This document shows positions 33,882 through 42,160 of a DNA stretch of 46,569 nucleotides, piece after piece (the stretch's first letter is position 1; every line of letters begins with the position of its first letter). The notes beneath the pieces are model-generated. The model saw only the letters and a program-made list of their open reading frames with translations. It ran no database searches and was not told where the DNA came from. This DNA is from Helicobacter sp. (GTDB lineage Bacteria > Campylobacterota > Campylobacteria > Campylobacterales > Helicobacteraceae), in NCBI RefSeq assembly GCF_022511165.1, contig NZ_JAFLSB010000010.1, positions 245 to 46,813 on the forward strand, in the 5' to 3' direction. The position numbers and the translations under genes are program-made.

Positions 33882-34709
33882 ATGAAAGTCATTCATAGCG
33901 TTGCAGAGATAAAAGCCTATCGCCAAAGCCTTGCTCATAGGCGCATAGGTTTTGTAGCAACAATGGGTGCGCTACATCTTGGGCATTTAAGTCTTATTCA
34001 TACTTCCTTAAAAGAAAATGATTTTACAATTGTATCTATTTTTGTGAATCCTACGCAATTTGGCGAAAATGAGGATTTTGGTGCATACCCGCGAACATTA
34101 GAGCAAGATATAGCTTTATGTGAAAAGGCGGGAGTAAATGCGGTATTTGCTCCTAATGCACAAGAAATGTATGGTATTGATGAAATAAGTTTTAATCCAC
34201 CCCCTAAAATGGGCTATATTCTAGAGGGTTTTGATCGTCCTACACATTTTGCAGGAGTTATACAAGTTGTCCTCAAACTCTTTTCTCTTATTATGCCGCA
34301 TAGGGCGTATTTTGGGCAAAAAGATGCCCAACAAGTATTAATTATTCAAAAAATGGTTAATGATTTATTTTTACCCATAGAAATTGTGCCTTGCCCCATA
34401 CAAAGGGATAGTGATATGTTGGCATTGAGTTCGCGCAATATTTATCTAAGCCCAGAGCAGAGAGAGAGGGCATTATGTATTCCTCGCACGATTATGCGTA
34501 TTAAAGAGGAGATAGAGGGGGGACAATATGAAGTTGCGCCTCTGCGCTCTCTTGCCTTGCAGAGTTTGGGGAGTGTGGATTATATTTTTTATGCAGATTT
34601 TTATAATCATTCCCTTGCTCCCATTACGCATATTACGCAAGGAGAGAGTATATTTTTACTCGCGGCAAAGGTGGGGCAAACACGACTTTTGGATAATTTA
34701 TGGATATAG
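33882..34709 (+). CDS. panC: Pantothenate synthetase PanC
   Basis: 275 residues from ATG 33882, placed behind GAAGGAGG; a start nine codons earlier would cover that site. FVATMGALHLGHLSLIH with the HIGH-like HLGH, VSIFVNPTQFGENEDF, RPTHFAGVIQVVLKLF, YFGQKDAQQVLIIQKM, and ALSSRNIYLSPEQRE. Joins pantoate and beta-alanine with ATP. Confidence 0.95.
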   Translation: MKVIHSVAEIKAYRQSLAHRRIGFVATMGALHLGHLSLIHTSLKENDFTIVSIFVNPTQFGENEDFGAYPRTLEQDIALCEKAGVNAVFAPNAQEMYGIDEISFNPPPKMGYILEGFDRPTHFAGVIQVVLKLFSLIMPHRAYFGQKDAQQVLIIQKMVNDLFLPIEIVPCPIQRDSDMLALSSRNIYLSPEQRERALCIPRTIMRIKEEIEGGQYEVAPLRSLALQSLGSVDYIFYADFYNHSLAPITHITQGESIFLLAAKVGQTRLLDNLWI

Positions 34710-34711
34710 CT

Positions 34712-35956
34712 ATGTATAAAAAAATTACTTTAATTTTGATAATTTGTGCTAATGTGTGGGCGTATGATAGCCTTGATGAGGCGCTCGAAAATGGTGTTTC
34801 AAGCGGAGATATTACATTTTATGGAAATTACACAAATGGGGCAGATACACCGCTAAATTCTCGTGCAAAAAATGATTTAAGTCAAGCAAGTTATGTCGTG
34901 GGGAGCGTGGGTTTAGCTTATCACTCGGCATTTTGGAAATATTTGCGTGTCGCAGTGAGTTTTCGTGCATTAGGTGTGATGTATGAAAATGATAAAAATT
35001 CACAATGGGGCGCAAATGAATTTGCTAATAACCCTAGTCGTTATGGTATAGGTGATGCCTCAAGAGACTTTTATATGAATGATCGCACAATGCTTGGGCA
35101 ATCTTATATAGAGTATTTTGATGGTGATACAAGCATTAAGGTGGGGAGGGTATTTGCGGATTCAGAATGGGCAGATAGACTTATCGATGGTGTGAATGTG
35201 CGTAATCGTTCTTTGCCTAATACACTTATAGAAGCGCTGTGGGTAAAGAATAATGGTTATGTGCAATACAATAAAATGACAGGTTTTTATGCAGTCAATC
35301 CTCATAGCGTATTAGGGCTTACACAGGCAAGTTTGAAATATTATTTTGGCGAAAAGTTTGATGTAAAATTTTATGGTATTGCTAATCCTTCTATCTTTTA
35401 TGCGGCGGGAGCAAAAGCTAGCGCACGATATGAAAGTTCGCAATCCTACATTGGCTTGAGTGGGCATTTTGCGACAAGTTTTGAGCAAACATATGGAAGA
35501 TATAAGGGTGAAAATGGCAATGGCTATAATACTGATGTGAAGATATATGTGGGTGTTAAAGGTATGGCTGAAGCGAGTGGGGGCTATATAGGAAGTGGTG
35601 CAAATATTGGTTGGGGGTCGCTTAATACCCTTGGCAATAGTATCAGTCCATTTTTTATGTGGGGTGGAAAAGCATTGCTTGAGGGAGTTGATGCGAGTTT
35701 GTGGTATGGAAAAGTAATGTTTGCGATTGATCGTGTAAGTTTTGCGATTGTATATGGTAGCACGAAGTTTCGCGCAATGAGTCTAACAAATATGCGTTAT
35801 CCCTACGATAGAGTCAATGAGGCAAACTTGCTCATTGATTTTGGCTTTACCGAACATTTAAGTGCGATTTTAAATGTGCTTAATACTCACGGCGGGTCCG
35901 AGCGATACTACCCACATAGCACCAATGTGAATCTTGGTATAAAATTAGCATTTTAA
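34712..35956 (+). CDS. Outer-membrane porin-like protein (OprD/Hop type)
   Basis: 414 residues from ATG 34712, starting at a normal signal peptide (MYKKITLILIICANVWA); an ATG at 34700 lies inside panC. The mature part begins YDSLDEALENG, has alternating strands rich in Tyr, Gly and Asn, SYIEYFDGDTSIKVGRVFADSEWADRL, and ends NLGIKLAF with C-terminal Phe, as outer-membrane barrels do. Likely OprD-type or Helicobacter porin; substrate unknown. Follows panC by 2 bp, like an outer-membrane gene near panC in H. pylori. Confidence 0.8.
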   Translation: MYKKITLILIICANVWAYDSLDEALENGVSSGDITFYGNYTNGADTPLNSRAKNDLSQASYVVGSVGLAYHSAFWKYLRVAVSFRALGVMYENDKNSQWGANEFANNPSRYGIGDASRDFYMNDRTMLGQSYIEYFDGDTSIKVGRVFADSEWADRLIDGVNVRNRSLPNTLIEALWVKNNGYVQYNKMTGFYAVNPHSVLGLTQASLKYYFGEKFDVKFYGIANPSIFYAAGAKASARYESSQSYIGLSGHFATSFEQTYGRYKGENGNGYNTDVKIYVGVKGMAEASGGYIGSGANIGWGSLNTLGNSISPFFMWGGKALLEGVDASLWYGKVMFAIDRVSFAIVYGSTKFRAMSLTNMRYPYDRVNEANLLIDFGFTEHLSAILNVLNTHGGSERYYPHSTNVNLGIKLAF

Positions 35957-35972
35957 ACCAAAATCTAAGAAT

Positions 35973-35987
35973 AAATATTAATTTTAT
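35973..35987. promoter_or_regulatory. Weak Fur-box-like site before feoB
   Basis: AAATATTAATTTTAT matches 9 of 14 defined bases of the H. pylori Fur consensus, 50 bp before feoB. feoB is Fur-controlled in relatives. AT-richness makes chance matches common. An AGATTCT-AGAATC hairpin follows at 35994-36012. Confidence 0.22.
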
Positions 35988-36037
35988 TGATTTAAGATTC
36001 TATGTAAGAATCATACAAAATATATTAAAGGTATATA

Positions 36038-38323
36038 ATGAAAACAATTACGATTGTATGCGTGGGGCAGCCAAATGTTGGCAAAACTTCGCTGATTAAT
36101 AGAATCTGTGGGGTGCATTTAAAGGTGGGGAATTTCACAGGTGTAACCATTGAAAAATCAGAAGCTAGCATTGAATACAAAGGCTATGTGTTGCGCATTA
36201 TCGATTTGCCCGGCACCTATTCTTTAAATGATTATTCTTTTGAAGAGCGTGTAACGAGGCAATTTTTAGAAAATGAAGAATATGATGTAATTTTAAATGT
36301 AATAGATTCTACAAATTTAGAGCGTTGCTTATTTCTTAGCACTCAGCTTTTAGATTTGCATACACCTTTGTGCTTGGCACTGAATATGAGTGATGAGGCA
36401 AAAAAAGAAGGGATTGAGATTGATAGTGCGCATTTGGGTGAGATTCTTGGCGTAGAATGCGTGAGTGTATCGGCTTTTTATGGGGATAATATCAATGCAC
36501 TCTTAGATGCTATCCTTAGAGTTGCCACAGGTGAGAAAAAACCCAATAAACGCATCTATGCAGATTTTTTAGAGGAAGAGATAAATAATATAGATCAGTT
36601 TTTGCAGGAGAAGCAATATGATGAAATCACTCATCTCCTTATGCTTAATCACAAAGGTGTGCGTAATACACGTGATATAGCGTTAAGGCTTTTAAAACAA
36701 GATAATTTTATCAGTCAAAATTTACACGATAAGGGGTGTTGGGGAGAGTTGAGTAGTTTTAGCCAAAAATGTATTAATAGGCTTTATAAACAGAGTGATG
36801 AAAAAAATGTGCGGAATATTTTTCATAATGATATGCTTAGTTTTGCCAAGGGTGCAAGTATGGAATCAAGCCATTTAAATGTGCCTACACGACTTTCTTT
36901 TACGCAAAAACTTGATCATATTTTGCTCAATACATATCTTGGGATTCCCATTTTTTTACTTTTGATGTGGTTTTTATTTCAAATAACCTTTTATCTAGGT
37001 GAATTCCCTAAAGTGTGGATTGAGCAAGGTATGGCAGATGTGGGGAGTTGGGTAGAGGAGCATTTAGCGTATGAGTTTTTAGCCTCTTTACTCTCTGGAG
37101 GGATTATTGCTGGAGTTGGCGCGGTTTTAAGCTTTTTGCCTCATATTTTGATTCTCTTTTTTGGTATCGTGCTTTTAGAAGGCACAGGATATATGGCACG
37201 CGTAGCATTTTTGCTTGATGGATTTTTTCATAAGTTTGGATTGCACGGCAAAAGTTTTATTCCTTTGGTTACAGGTTTTGGCTGCTCTGTTCCTGCGTAT
37301 ATGAGCACAAGAATGCTTAAAAATCGCAATGATAGAATGCTCACACTTTTTATTATTAATTTTATGAGTTGTGGCGCGCGTTTGCCTGTTTATACGCTTT
37401 TTATTGGGGCGTTTTTTGCACCTCAAGTGGCAGGTAATATGCTATATGGAATCTATATTTTTGGCGCATTAGTGGGGCTATGTATGGCAAAGATTCTTAA
37501 GCTTACTGCGTTTAAAGGCGATGATGAACCCTTTGTAATGGAAATGCCAAAATATCGCTTTCCAAGCGCACAACTTATTGTTTTTAGCCTGTGGCATAGA
37601 GCTGTGAGCTATATCAAAAAAGCAGGAACTTTTATTCTTCTTGCTTCAGTGATTATTTGGGTGGGGACGCAGTTTCCTAAAAATGAGCATCTCAAAGAGC
37701 AGATGCTAGAATCCACGCAGACTTTGCAAATAATGATAGATATTTTGAATGCACAAGATACAAATAAGTGTCTCGTGGAGACAGAGCAGGGCATTGCCTT
37801 TGTGCCTTGTGTTGAGGGCAGAGATGACGAGCAGAAGGCTAGAAATATTGAAAGGATTCAAGGTGGATTAGAATCTTTGCAAGAGCAAATTGATAGTATA
37901 GAGCATAATTATCAAGCCGCAGTGGTGGAGCAGAGCTATCTTGGACGCATAGGGCAGTTTATACAGCCTATTTTTTCGCCTATGGATTTTGATTGGAAAC
38001 TCTCTGTATCGCTCCTTAATGGGCTTTTGGCAAAAGAGACAATTATCTCAAGTATGGGAGTGCTTTATGCGCTTGGCGATGAAATTAATGAAAACAATGA
38101 TTTGCCTTTGCGCGATGTGTTGCAAGAGCATATCAGTTTGCCAAGTGCTGTTGCTTTTATTCTTTTTATTATGTTTTATAATCCTTGCTTTGCTGCAAGT
38201 ATTGTTTTTGGCAAGGAAGCAGGTGGAAAGCGATACATTGCTTATCTTTTTATTTTTACAAGTGTAGTTTCATATATTTTTGCTTTTGTTGGCTACAAAC
38301 TTACTAGCTTATTTTTTGTTTAG
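36038..38323 (+). CDS. feoB: Ferrous iron transporter FeoB
   Basis: 761 residues. N-terminal G domain with GQPNVGKTSL (10-19), DLPGTYSL near 57 and NMSD near 118, then a helical spacer and about eight membrane segments with paired Gate motifs (PLVTGFGCSVPAYMSTR near 408, LNGLLAKETIISSM near 664). Takes up Fe2+ across the inner membrane. No feoA is next to it, as in H. pylori where feoB is alone. A hydrophilic, Gln/Glu-rich loop (about 545-630) separates the last helices. Confidence 0.96.
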   Translation: MKTITIVCVGQPNVGKTSLINRICGVHLKVGNFTGVTIEKSEASIEYKGYVLRIIDLPGTYSLNDYSFEERVTRQFLENEEYDVILNVIDSTNLERCLFLSTQLLDLHTPLCLALNMSDEAKKEGIEIDSAHLGEILGVECVSVSAFYGDNINALLDAILRVATGEKKPNKRIYADFLEEEINNIDQFLQEKQYDEITHLLMLNHKGVRNTRDIALRLLKQDNFISQNLHDKGCWGELSSFSQKCINRLYKQSDEKNVRNIFHNDMLSFAKGASMESSHLNVPTRLSFTQKLDHILLNTYLGIPIFLLLMWFLFQITFYLGEFPKVWIEQGMADVGSWVEEHLAYEFLASLLSGGIIAGVGAVLSFLPHILILFFGIVLLEGTGYMARVAFLLDGFFHKFGLHGKSFIPLVTGFGCSVPAYMSTRMLKNRNDRMLTLFIINFMSCGARLPVYTLFIGAFFAPQVAGNMLYGIYIFGALVGLCMAKILKLTAFKGDDEPFVMEMPKYRFPSAQLIVFSLWHRAVSYIKKAGTFILLASVIIWVGTQFPKNEHLKEQMLESTQTLQIMIDILNAQDTNKCLVETEQGIAFVPCVEGRDDEQKARNIERIQGGLESLQEQIDSIEHNYQAAVVEQSYLGRIGQFIQPIFSPMDFDWKLSVSLLNGLLAKETIISSMGVLYALGDEINENNDLPLRDVLQEHISLPSAVAFILFIMFYNPCFAASIVFGKEAGGKRYIAYLFIFTSVVSYIFAFVGYKLTSLFFV

Positions 38324-38332
38324 AAATAATTG

Positions 38333-38409
38333 TGGCACGCCCGAAGGGAGTCGAACCCCTAACCCCCAGATCCGAAGTCTGGTGCTCTATCCAATTGAGC
38401 TACGAACGC
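38333..38409 (-). tRNA. tRNA-Arg (anticodon TCG)
   Basis: 77 nt with encoded CCA. Anticodon stem CCAGA/TCTGG and loop CTTCGGA give TCG, reading CGN Arg codons. T-loop GGTTCGACTCC type. The acceptor has two to three G-T pairs. Last of three tRNAs from one promoter; 9 bp from the feoB stop. Confidence 0.92.
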
Positions 38410-38426
38410 ATAAAAAAGGGAATAAA

Positions 38427-38503
38427 TGGGGTGGGCGATGGGGTTCGAACCCACGACCCTCAGAGCCACAACCTGATGCTCTAACCAGCTGAGCTACGCC
38501 CAC
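38427..38503 (-). tRNA. tRNA-His (anticodon GTG)
   Basis: 77 nt with encoded CCA. Anticodon loop TTGTGGC. The preceding base (38504) is G, so the extra G-1 typical for tRNA-His is encoded opposite C73. Confidence 0.93.
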
Positions 38504-38516
38504 CATAAAAGAAGAA

Positions 38517-38594
38517 TGGTCGGGGCGAAAGGATTCGAACCTTCGACCCCTTGGTCCCAAACCAAGTGCGCTAACCAGACTGCGCTACGCCCCG
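38517..38594 (-). tRNA. tRNA-Pro (anticodon TGG)
   Basis: 78 nt with encoded CCA. Anticodon stem CTTGG/CCAAG, loop TTTGGGA. Acceptor CGGGGCG pairs fully with CGCCCCG. First of the tRNA trio, about 8 bp after the probable transcription start. Confidence 0.94.
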
Positions 38595-38609
38595 ACATAA
38601 AAGGGAGGT

Positions 38610-38638
38610 ATTATAATACAACCCTCCTTTTTTGTCAA
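38610..38638 (-). promoter_or_regulatory. Consensus promoter of the tRNA Pro-His-Arg operon
   Basis: TTGACA (38633-38638) and TATAAT (38610-38615) with exactly 17 bp between, both perfect sigma70 consensus. The -10 is in the palindrome GTATTATAATAC. The only clear -35 seen in the window. Confidence 0.85.
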
Positions 38639-38748
38639 GGATTCTTAGGCGCTTGAGCGGGAGTTATCCCCTGTCTCTAGCGATATTGCGCTGTGATTTT
38701 AGCTTTATATTTTAAGGTGTAAATACATAATTCAATGTAGCAATTTGC

Positions 38749-38754
38749 TATAAT
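38749..38754 (+). promoter_or_regulatory. -10 box of the TSUP gene
   Basis: TATAAT followed by GCA, 39 bp before the ATG at 38793. Confidence 0.6.
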
Positions 38755-38792
38755 GCACCTTTTAATATTATCGTATGAGGTTTTAGATTAAT

Positions 38793-39557
38793 ATGGAGCT
38801 TGATATAAGTATATGGACGATTTGTGCTTTGGTGGTAGCAGCTTTTGTAGCTGGCTGTGTTGATGCCATAGCAGGAGGTGGAGGAATGATTACTATCCCT
38901 GCTTTACTAATGGCTGGAATCCCTCCGCTTGAAGCACTTGGGACAAATAAATTTCAAAGCTCTTTTGGGAGTTTTGGGGCAAGCGTGCATTTTTATAGAA
39001 AGGGACATATTGAGCTTAAAAAACATTTGCCTTTTGTGGTTGTCGTATTTTGTGCTTCTATGCTTGGGAGCTTATGTGTGCAGAGCTTTGAATCTGATTT
39101 TTTGCGTAAATGTATTCCTTTTTTGCTTATGATTTTTGCACTGTATTTTCTCTTTTCTCCAAAAGTTACACAAGATTCACAATCCCCCGCACTTATAGGG
39201 GCTATCCCTCTAGGATTTGTGCTAGGAGGGATTGGCTTTTATGATGGATTTTTTGGTCCGGGGACAGGATCATTTTTTATGTTAGCTCTTATTATGCTTG
39301 GTGGTTTTAGTTTGCTTCAATCCCTTGCCCATACGAAACTTTTTAACTTCGCTACAAATCTTGCCTCTGTGATTGTTTTTGCATTTGGGGGGAAGATTCT
39401 GTGGATTGTGGGGCTATGTATGGCACTTGGGCAATTTGTGGGGGCGAACTTAGGCTCCGCTCTTGCTACCACTTATGGAGCGCGTATCATTAAACCTCTT
39501 GTAGTGATTGTCTCGCTTTGTGCTTGTGCAAATTTGCTCTATAAAGAATATTTTTAA
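38793..39557 (+). CDS. TSUP (TauE/SafE) family permease
   Basis: 254 residues with about seven to eight membrane segments. Repeated family motifs: GCVDAIAGGGGMITIPALLMAGIPP near 21, LGTNKFQSSFGS near 50, and in the second half GFYDGFFGPGTGSFFMLAL near 149 and HTKLFNFATNLASV. Members move organosulfur compounds such as sulfite or sulfoacetate; substrate here unknown. Near a two-component system but separated by a DUF1104 gene. Confidence 0.9.
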   Translation: MELDISIWTICALVVAAFVAGCVDAIAGGGGMITIPALLMAGIPPLEALGTNKFQSSFGSFGASVHFYRKGHIELKKHLPFVVVVFCASMLGSLCVQSFESDFLRKCIPFLLMIFALYFLFSPKVTQDSQSPALIGAIPLGFVLGGIGFYDGFFGPGTGSFFMLALIMLGGFSLLQSLAHTKLFNFATNLASVIVFAFGGKILWIVGLCMALGQFVGANLGSALATTYGARIIKPLVVIVSLCACANLLYKEYF

Positions 39558-39632
39558 TTCACTTTGATTTTATATTCTTATTGCAAGATTTTAAAGTCTA
39601 TAAAGACAAATTTATTTTATAAGGAGTTTGTG

Positions 39633-40052
39633 ATGAAAAATACAAACCTTAAATTTTGTGTGGCGGCTATGGCTTTAAGTGCATTGCTTTGTGCTACTCT
39701 TAATGCCGCAGATTATAGCAAAAAAAGTGATGCAGAGTTGATTAAGCTCTCTGGTAGTGTAAAGGTGGAGGATTTTCCTGATTATCATATTGAAATCTCA
39801 AAACGATTAAAGAAAAAATCCGAAAAAGATGCAAAAGCTTTTAGAGAAAAGCTTAAAGCTCAATATGAAAAAGCCACTGAAAATATGGTTGTGAAGCAGT
39901 TAAGAGAATACAAAAAAGCGACACACGAAGCACTTCAAAAGCGCATTTCTTCAATGAGCGTTAAGGAATTGCAAGAGAGTGGTTTAAAGCCACATATGAA
40001 TGGTGATAAAAAATGCCCGCATGATAAAAAAGGCAAAAAAGATAAGAAATAA
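39633..40052 (+). CDS. Periplasmic DUF1104-like protein with Lys/His-rich tail
   Basis: 139 residues from ATG 39633 behind AAGGAG. Signal peptide (FCVAAMALSALLCATLNA, cut near residue 25). The mature protein has YSKKSDAELIKLSGSVKVEDFPDYHIEISKRL, then long Lys-rich helices, and ends MNGDKKCPHDKKGKKDKK with one Cys and His residues, suggesting metal binding. DUF1104 proteins are largely confined to Helicobacter and Campylobacter. It lies 99 bp before a response regulator gene, which may control it. Function unknown. Confidence 0.7.
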   Translation: MKNTNLKFCVAAMALSALLCATLNAADYSKKSDAELIKLSGSVKVEDFPDYHIEISKRLKKKSEKDAKAFREKLKAQYEKATENMVVKQLREYKKATHEALQKRISSMSVKELQESGLKPHMNGDKKCPHDKKGKKDKK

Positions 40053-40151
40053 AGTCTTTTTATTAGATTAAGTATAAGCCTCACTCTTTTAGATTGTAAA
40101 ATTATTCTTTAAGGGTAGGGCTTAAAATATGCAAGAAATAAGGGAAGGAAA

Positions 40152-40847
40152 ATGTCAGCTAAGATTTTATTGCTCGAAGATGATTTTGTGCTTTCTGAAA
40201 TTTTATTGGAATTTTTGCAGGAGCAAGGATATGAGGTAAAATTGTATGATAATGCCAAAGATGCGCTTGATGGGGCGTATGAGCAACATTTTGATTTATG
40301 GATTTTAGATGTAAAAGTGCCCTATGGTAATGGCTTTGATGTATTAAAGGAATTGCGAGATTGTGGCAAAGAAACACCGGCAATTTTTATTACTTCACTT
40401 GATAGAATCGATGATTTGCAGAGTGGCTATAAGGCAGGCTGTGATGACTATCTCAAAAAACCCTTTGAACTCTTAGAACTTCAATATCGTATAAGCACAT
40501 TGCTCAAACGTTCGTTTTCTCATACTCAAGAAGATTATATACCCCTTGCTAATGGTTTTAAATTTGGCATTCTCACGCAATTACTCTATGATGAAAACCA
40601 AACTATTGTTCCTCTTACGCAAAAAGAAACTCTCCTCTTATCACTTCTGCTTCAAAATAAAGGAAAATATGTCCCACAAGAGCTTATTTTTGATACATTA
40701 TGGGGCTTTGATCAAGAGCCAAGTGAGATGAGTTTGCGCGTTTATGTGAAGAATCTACGCAAGATTCTAGGCAAGGATAGCATCATTAATAGTCGTGGAT
40801 ATGGCTACTGCTACAATGAAAATAGCAAGAGAGTAGAGGAAGTCTAA
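40152..40847 (+). CDS. crdR: OmpR-family response regulator (CrdR-like)
   Basis: 231 residues. Receiver with phospho-acceptor Asp53 (LWILDVKVPYGNGF), acidic Asp10-Asp11, Lys in DDYLKKPFEL; C-terminal winged helix (EMSLRVYVKNLRKILG, SRGYGYCY). Followed by its kinase, dnaB and comEC in the order of H. pylori HP1365-HP1361, where the pair is CrdRS (copper, also acid and nitrosative stress). Its local target may be the DUF1104 gene. The symbol rests on gene order. Confidence 0.85.
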   Translation: MSAKILLLEDDFVLSEILLEFLQEQGYEVKLYDNAKDALDGAYEQHFDLWILDVKVPYGNGFDVLKELRDCGKETPAIFITSLDRIDDLQSGYKAGCDDYLKKPFELLELQYRISTLLKRSFSHTQEDYIPLANGFKFGILTQLLYDENQTIVPLTQKETLLLSLLLQNKGKYVPQELIFDTLWGFDQEPSEMSLRVYVKNLRKILGKDSIINSRGYGYCYNENSKRVEEV

Positions 40848-40852
40848 GCGCA

Positions 40853-42118
40853 ATGGAGAATTCAAAAAAAGCGATTATAAAGATTTTATGTCTTTATCTT
40901 GGCACGACAGGGATTTTTTTGTGCTTATTTTTTGGATTTTTATATACGAAGGAAAAAAGACATCTCTTTGCACAGCAAATTAGCACTTTGCGTGAAGTAA
41001 GCCTTGAAGTATATGATATTTTATATACAAATAAAGATGATTTATCTTTGGCTTTAGAGCAAATTGAAACAAATATCACTTATCCTTTGGGTATCTATAA
41101 TCGCAAAGGACAGATTGTTTATGATACGCTTGATACAACTTTAAGTGAGAGCGAGCGTAAAAAGGGTATTGCCTATCGTGGTAATAAAGTGATTATAGAA
41201 CCCTCAATGCACGAGTATTCTCCACGATTTACCCCTCCACCCAAAAGGCAAGAAGGAGAGCAAAAAATAGAAAAAGCACCACCCTCCAAGCTCTATAAGA
41301 ATCCACGTTATCAAGTGTTTATACAAGATAATAGCCTTGATTCTCAAATGTTGTTTTTGCAAATTAAACTTATTGTATATTTTCTTTTATCATTTTTTGC
41401 AGTGGGCGTGATTGCTTATTTTTTGGTGCGCCTTTGCCTCAAACCTATGCGCGAAAAGATTAACTCGCTTAATAGTTTTATTAAAGATTCTACACACGAG
41501 ATTAACACACCCCTTAGTATTATTTTGATGAGCATAGAGACTTTGCAAAAAGATCATCTTAGCCCACAGCAGATGCAAAAAATAGAGCGCATTAAGCTTG
41601 CCTCAAAGAGCTTAAGTCATTTGTATAAGGATTTAGTTGCATATAATTTTCCCCACGCAATCAGCAATAAAAACGAAAATATTGCACTTGATGCGCTTTT
41701 AAGAGAGCGGCTAGAATATTTTGCGCCATTTTTTGAGCAAAAATCCATTCAGGTACAAAGTGAGATTGCGCCGAGTTTTATTGTGGCAAGTAGCGAAAAA
41801 ATGAGCTGTGTGATTGATAATTTATTAAGTAATGCGATTAAATATAATAAGAAGGGTGGCAGGATTGGTATTACGCTTAAGGAGGGATTTTTAAGCATAA
41901 GTGATAATGGTTGTGGTATGTCTGAACAAGAGTGCAAAAAGATTTTTGAGCGATATGTGCGATGTAATGATTTTCAAGGAGGCTTTGGCATAGGTTTGAC
42001 GCTTATTAAACGCATTTGTGATGAGTATCATATCCGTATTGAAGTGCAAAGTCAAAGAGGGCAGGGGAGCTGCTTTACACTTTTATGGAATAAAGTTCAT
42101 AATCTCAAGGAAGCATAA
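40853..42118 (+). CDS. crdS: Sensor histidine kinase (CrdS-like)
   Basis: 421 residues. A first membrane segment (about 9-28), a periplasmic sensor region rich in Pro, Lys and Glu (about 30-170), a second segment (about 175-195), then the H-box with His215 (DSTHEINTPLSIIL), N-box DNLLSNAIKYNKKGG, G1 ISDNGCGMS and G2 GGFGIGLTLI. Five bases behind the regulator. The sensed signal is unknown; by synteny Cu(II) or acid. Confidence 0.85.
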   Translation: MENSKKAIIKILCLYLGTTGIFLCLFFGFLYTKEKRHLFAQQISTLREVSLEVYDILYTNKDDLSLALEQIETNITYPLGIYNRKGQIVYDTLDTTLSESERKKGIAYRGNKVIIEPSMHEYSPRFTPPPKRQEGEQKIEKAPPSKLYKNPRYQVFIQDNSLDSQMLFLQIKLIVYFLLSFFAVGVIAYFLVRLCLKPMREKINSLNSFIKDSTHEINTPLSIILMSIETLQKDHLSPQQMQKIERIKLASKSLSHLYKDLVAYNFPHAISNKNENIALDALLRERLEYFAPFFEQKSIQVQSEIAPSFIVASSEKMSCVIDNLLSNAIKYNKKGGRIGITLKEGFLSISDNGCGMSEQECKKIFERYVRCNDFQGGFGIGLTLIKRICDEYHIRIEVQSQRGQGSCFTLLWNKVHNLKEA

Positions 42119-42160
42119 TGCAAAAAAGGGTAGAATAGTTCTTTTATTTAAGGAGTGTTT

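Noticed and set aside
36034..36039. TATAAT directly over the feoB start codon
   Set aside because: It includes the ATG itself; a promoter there would give no leader and AAAGG shows the normal start. Treated as coincidence.
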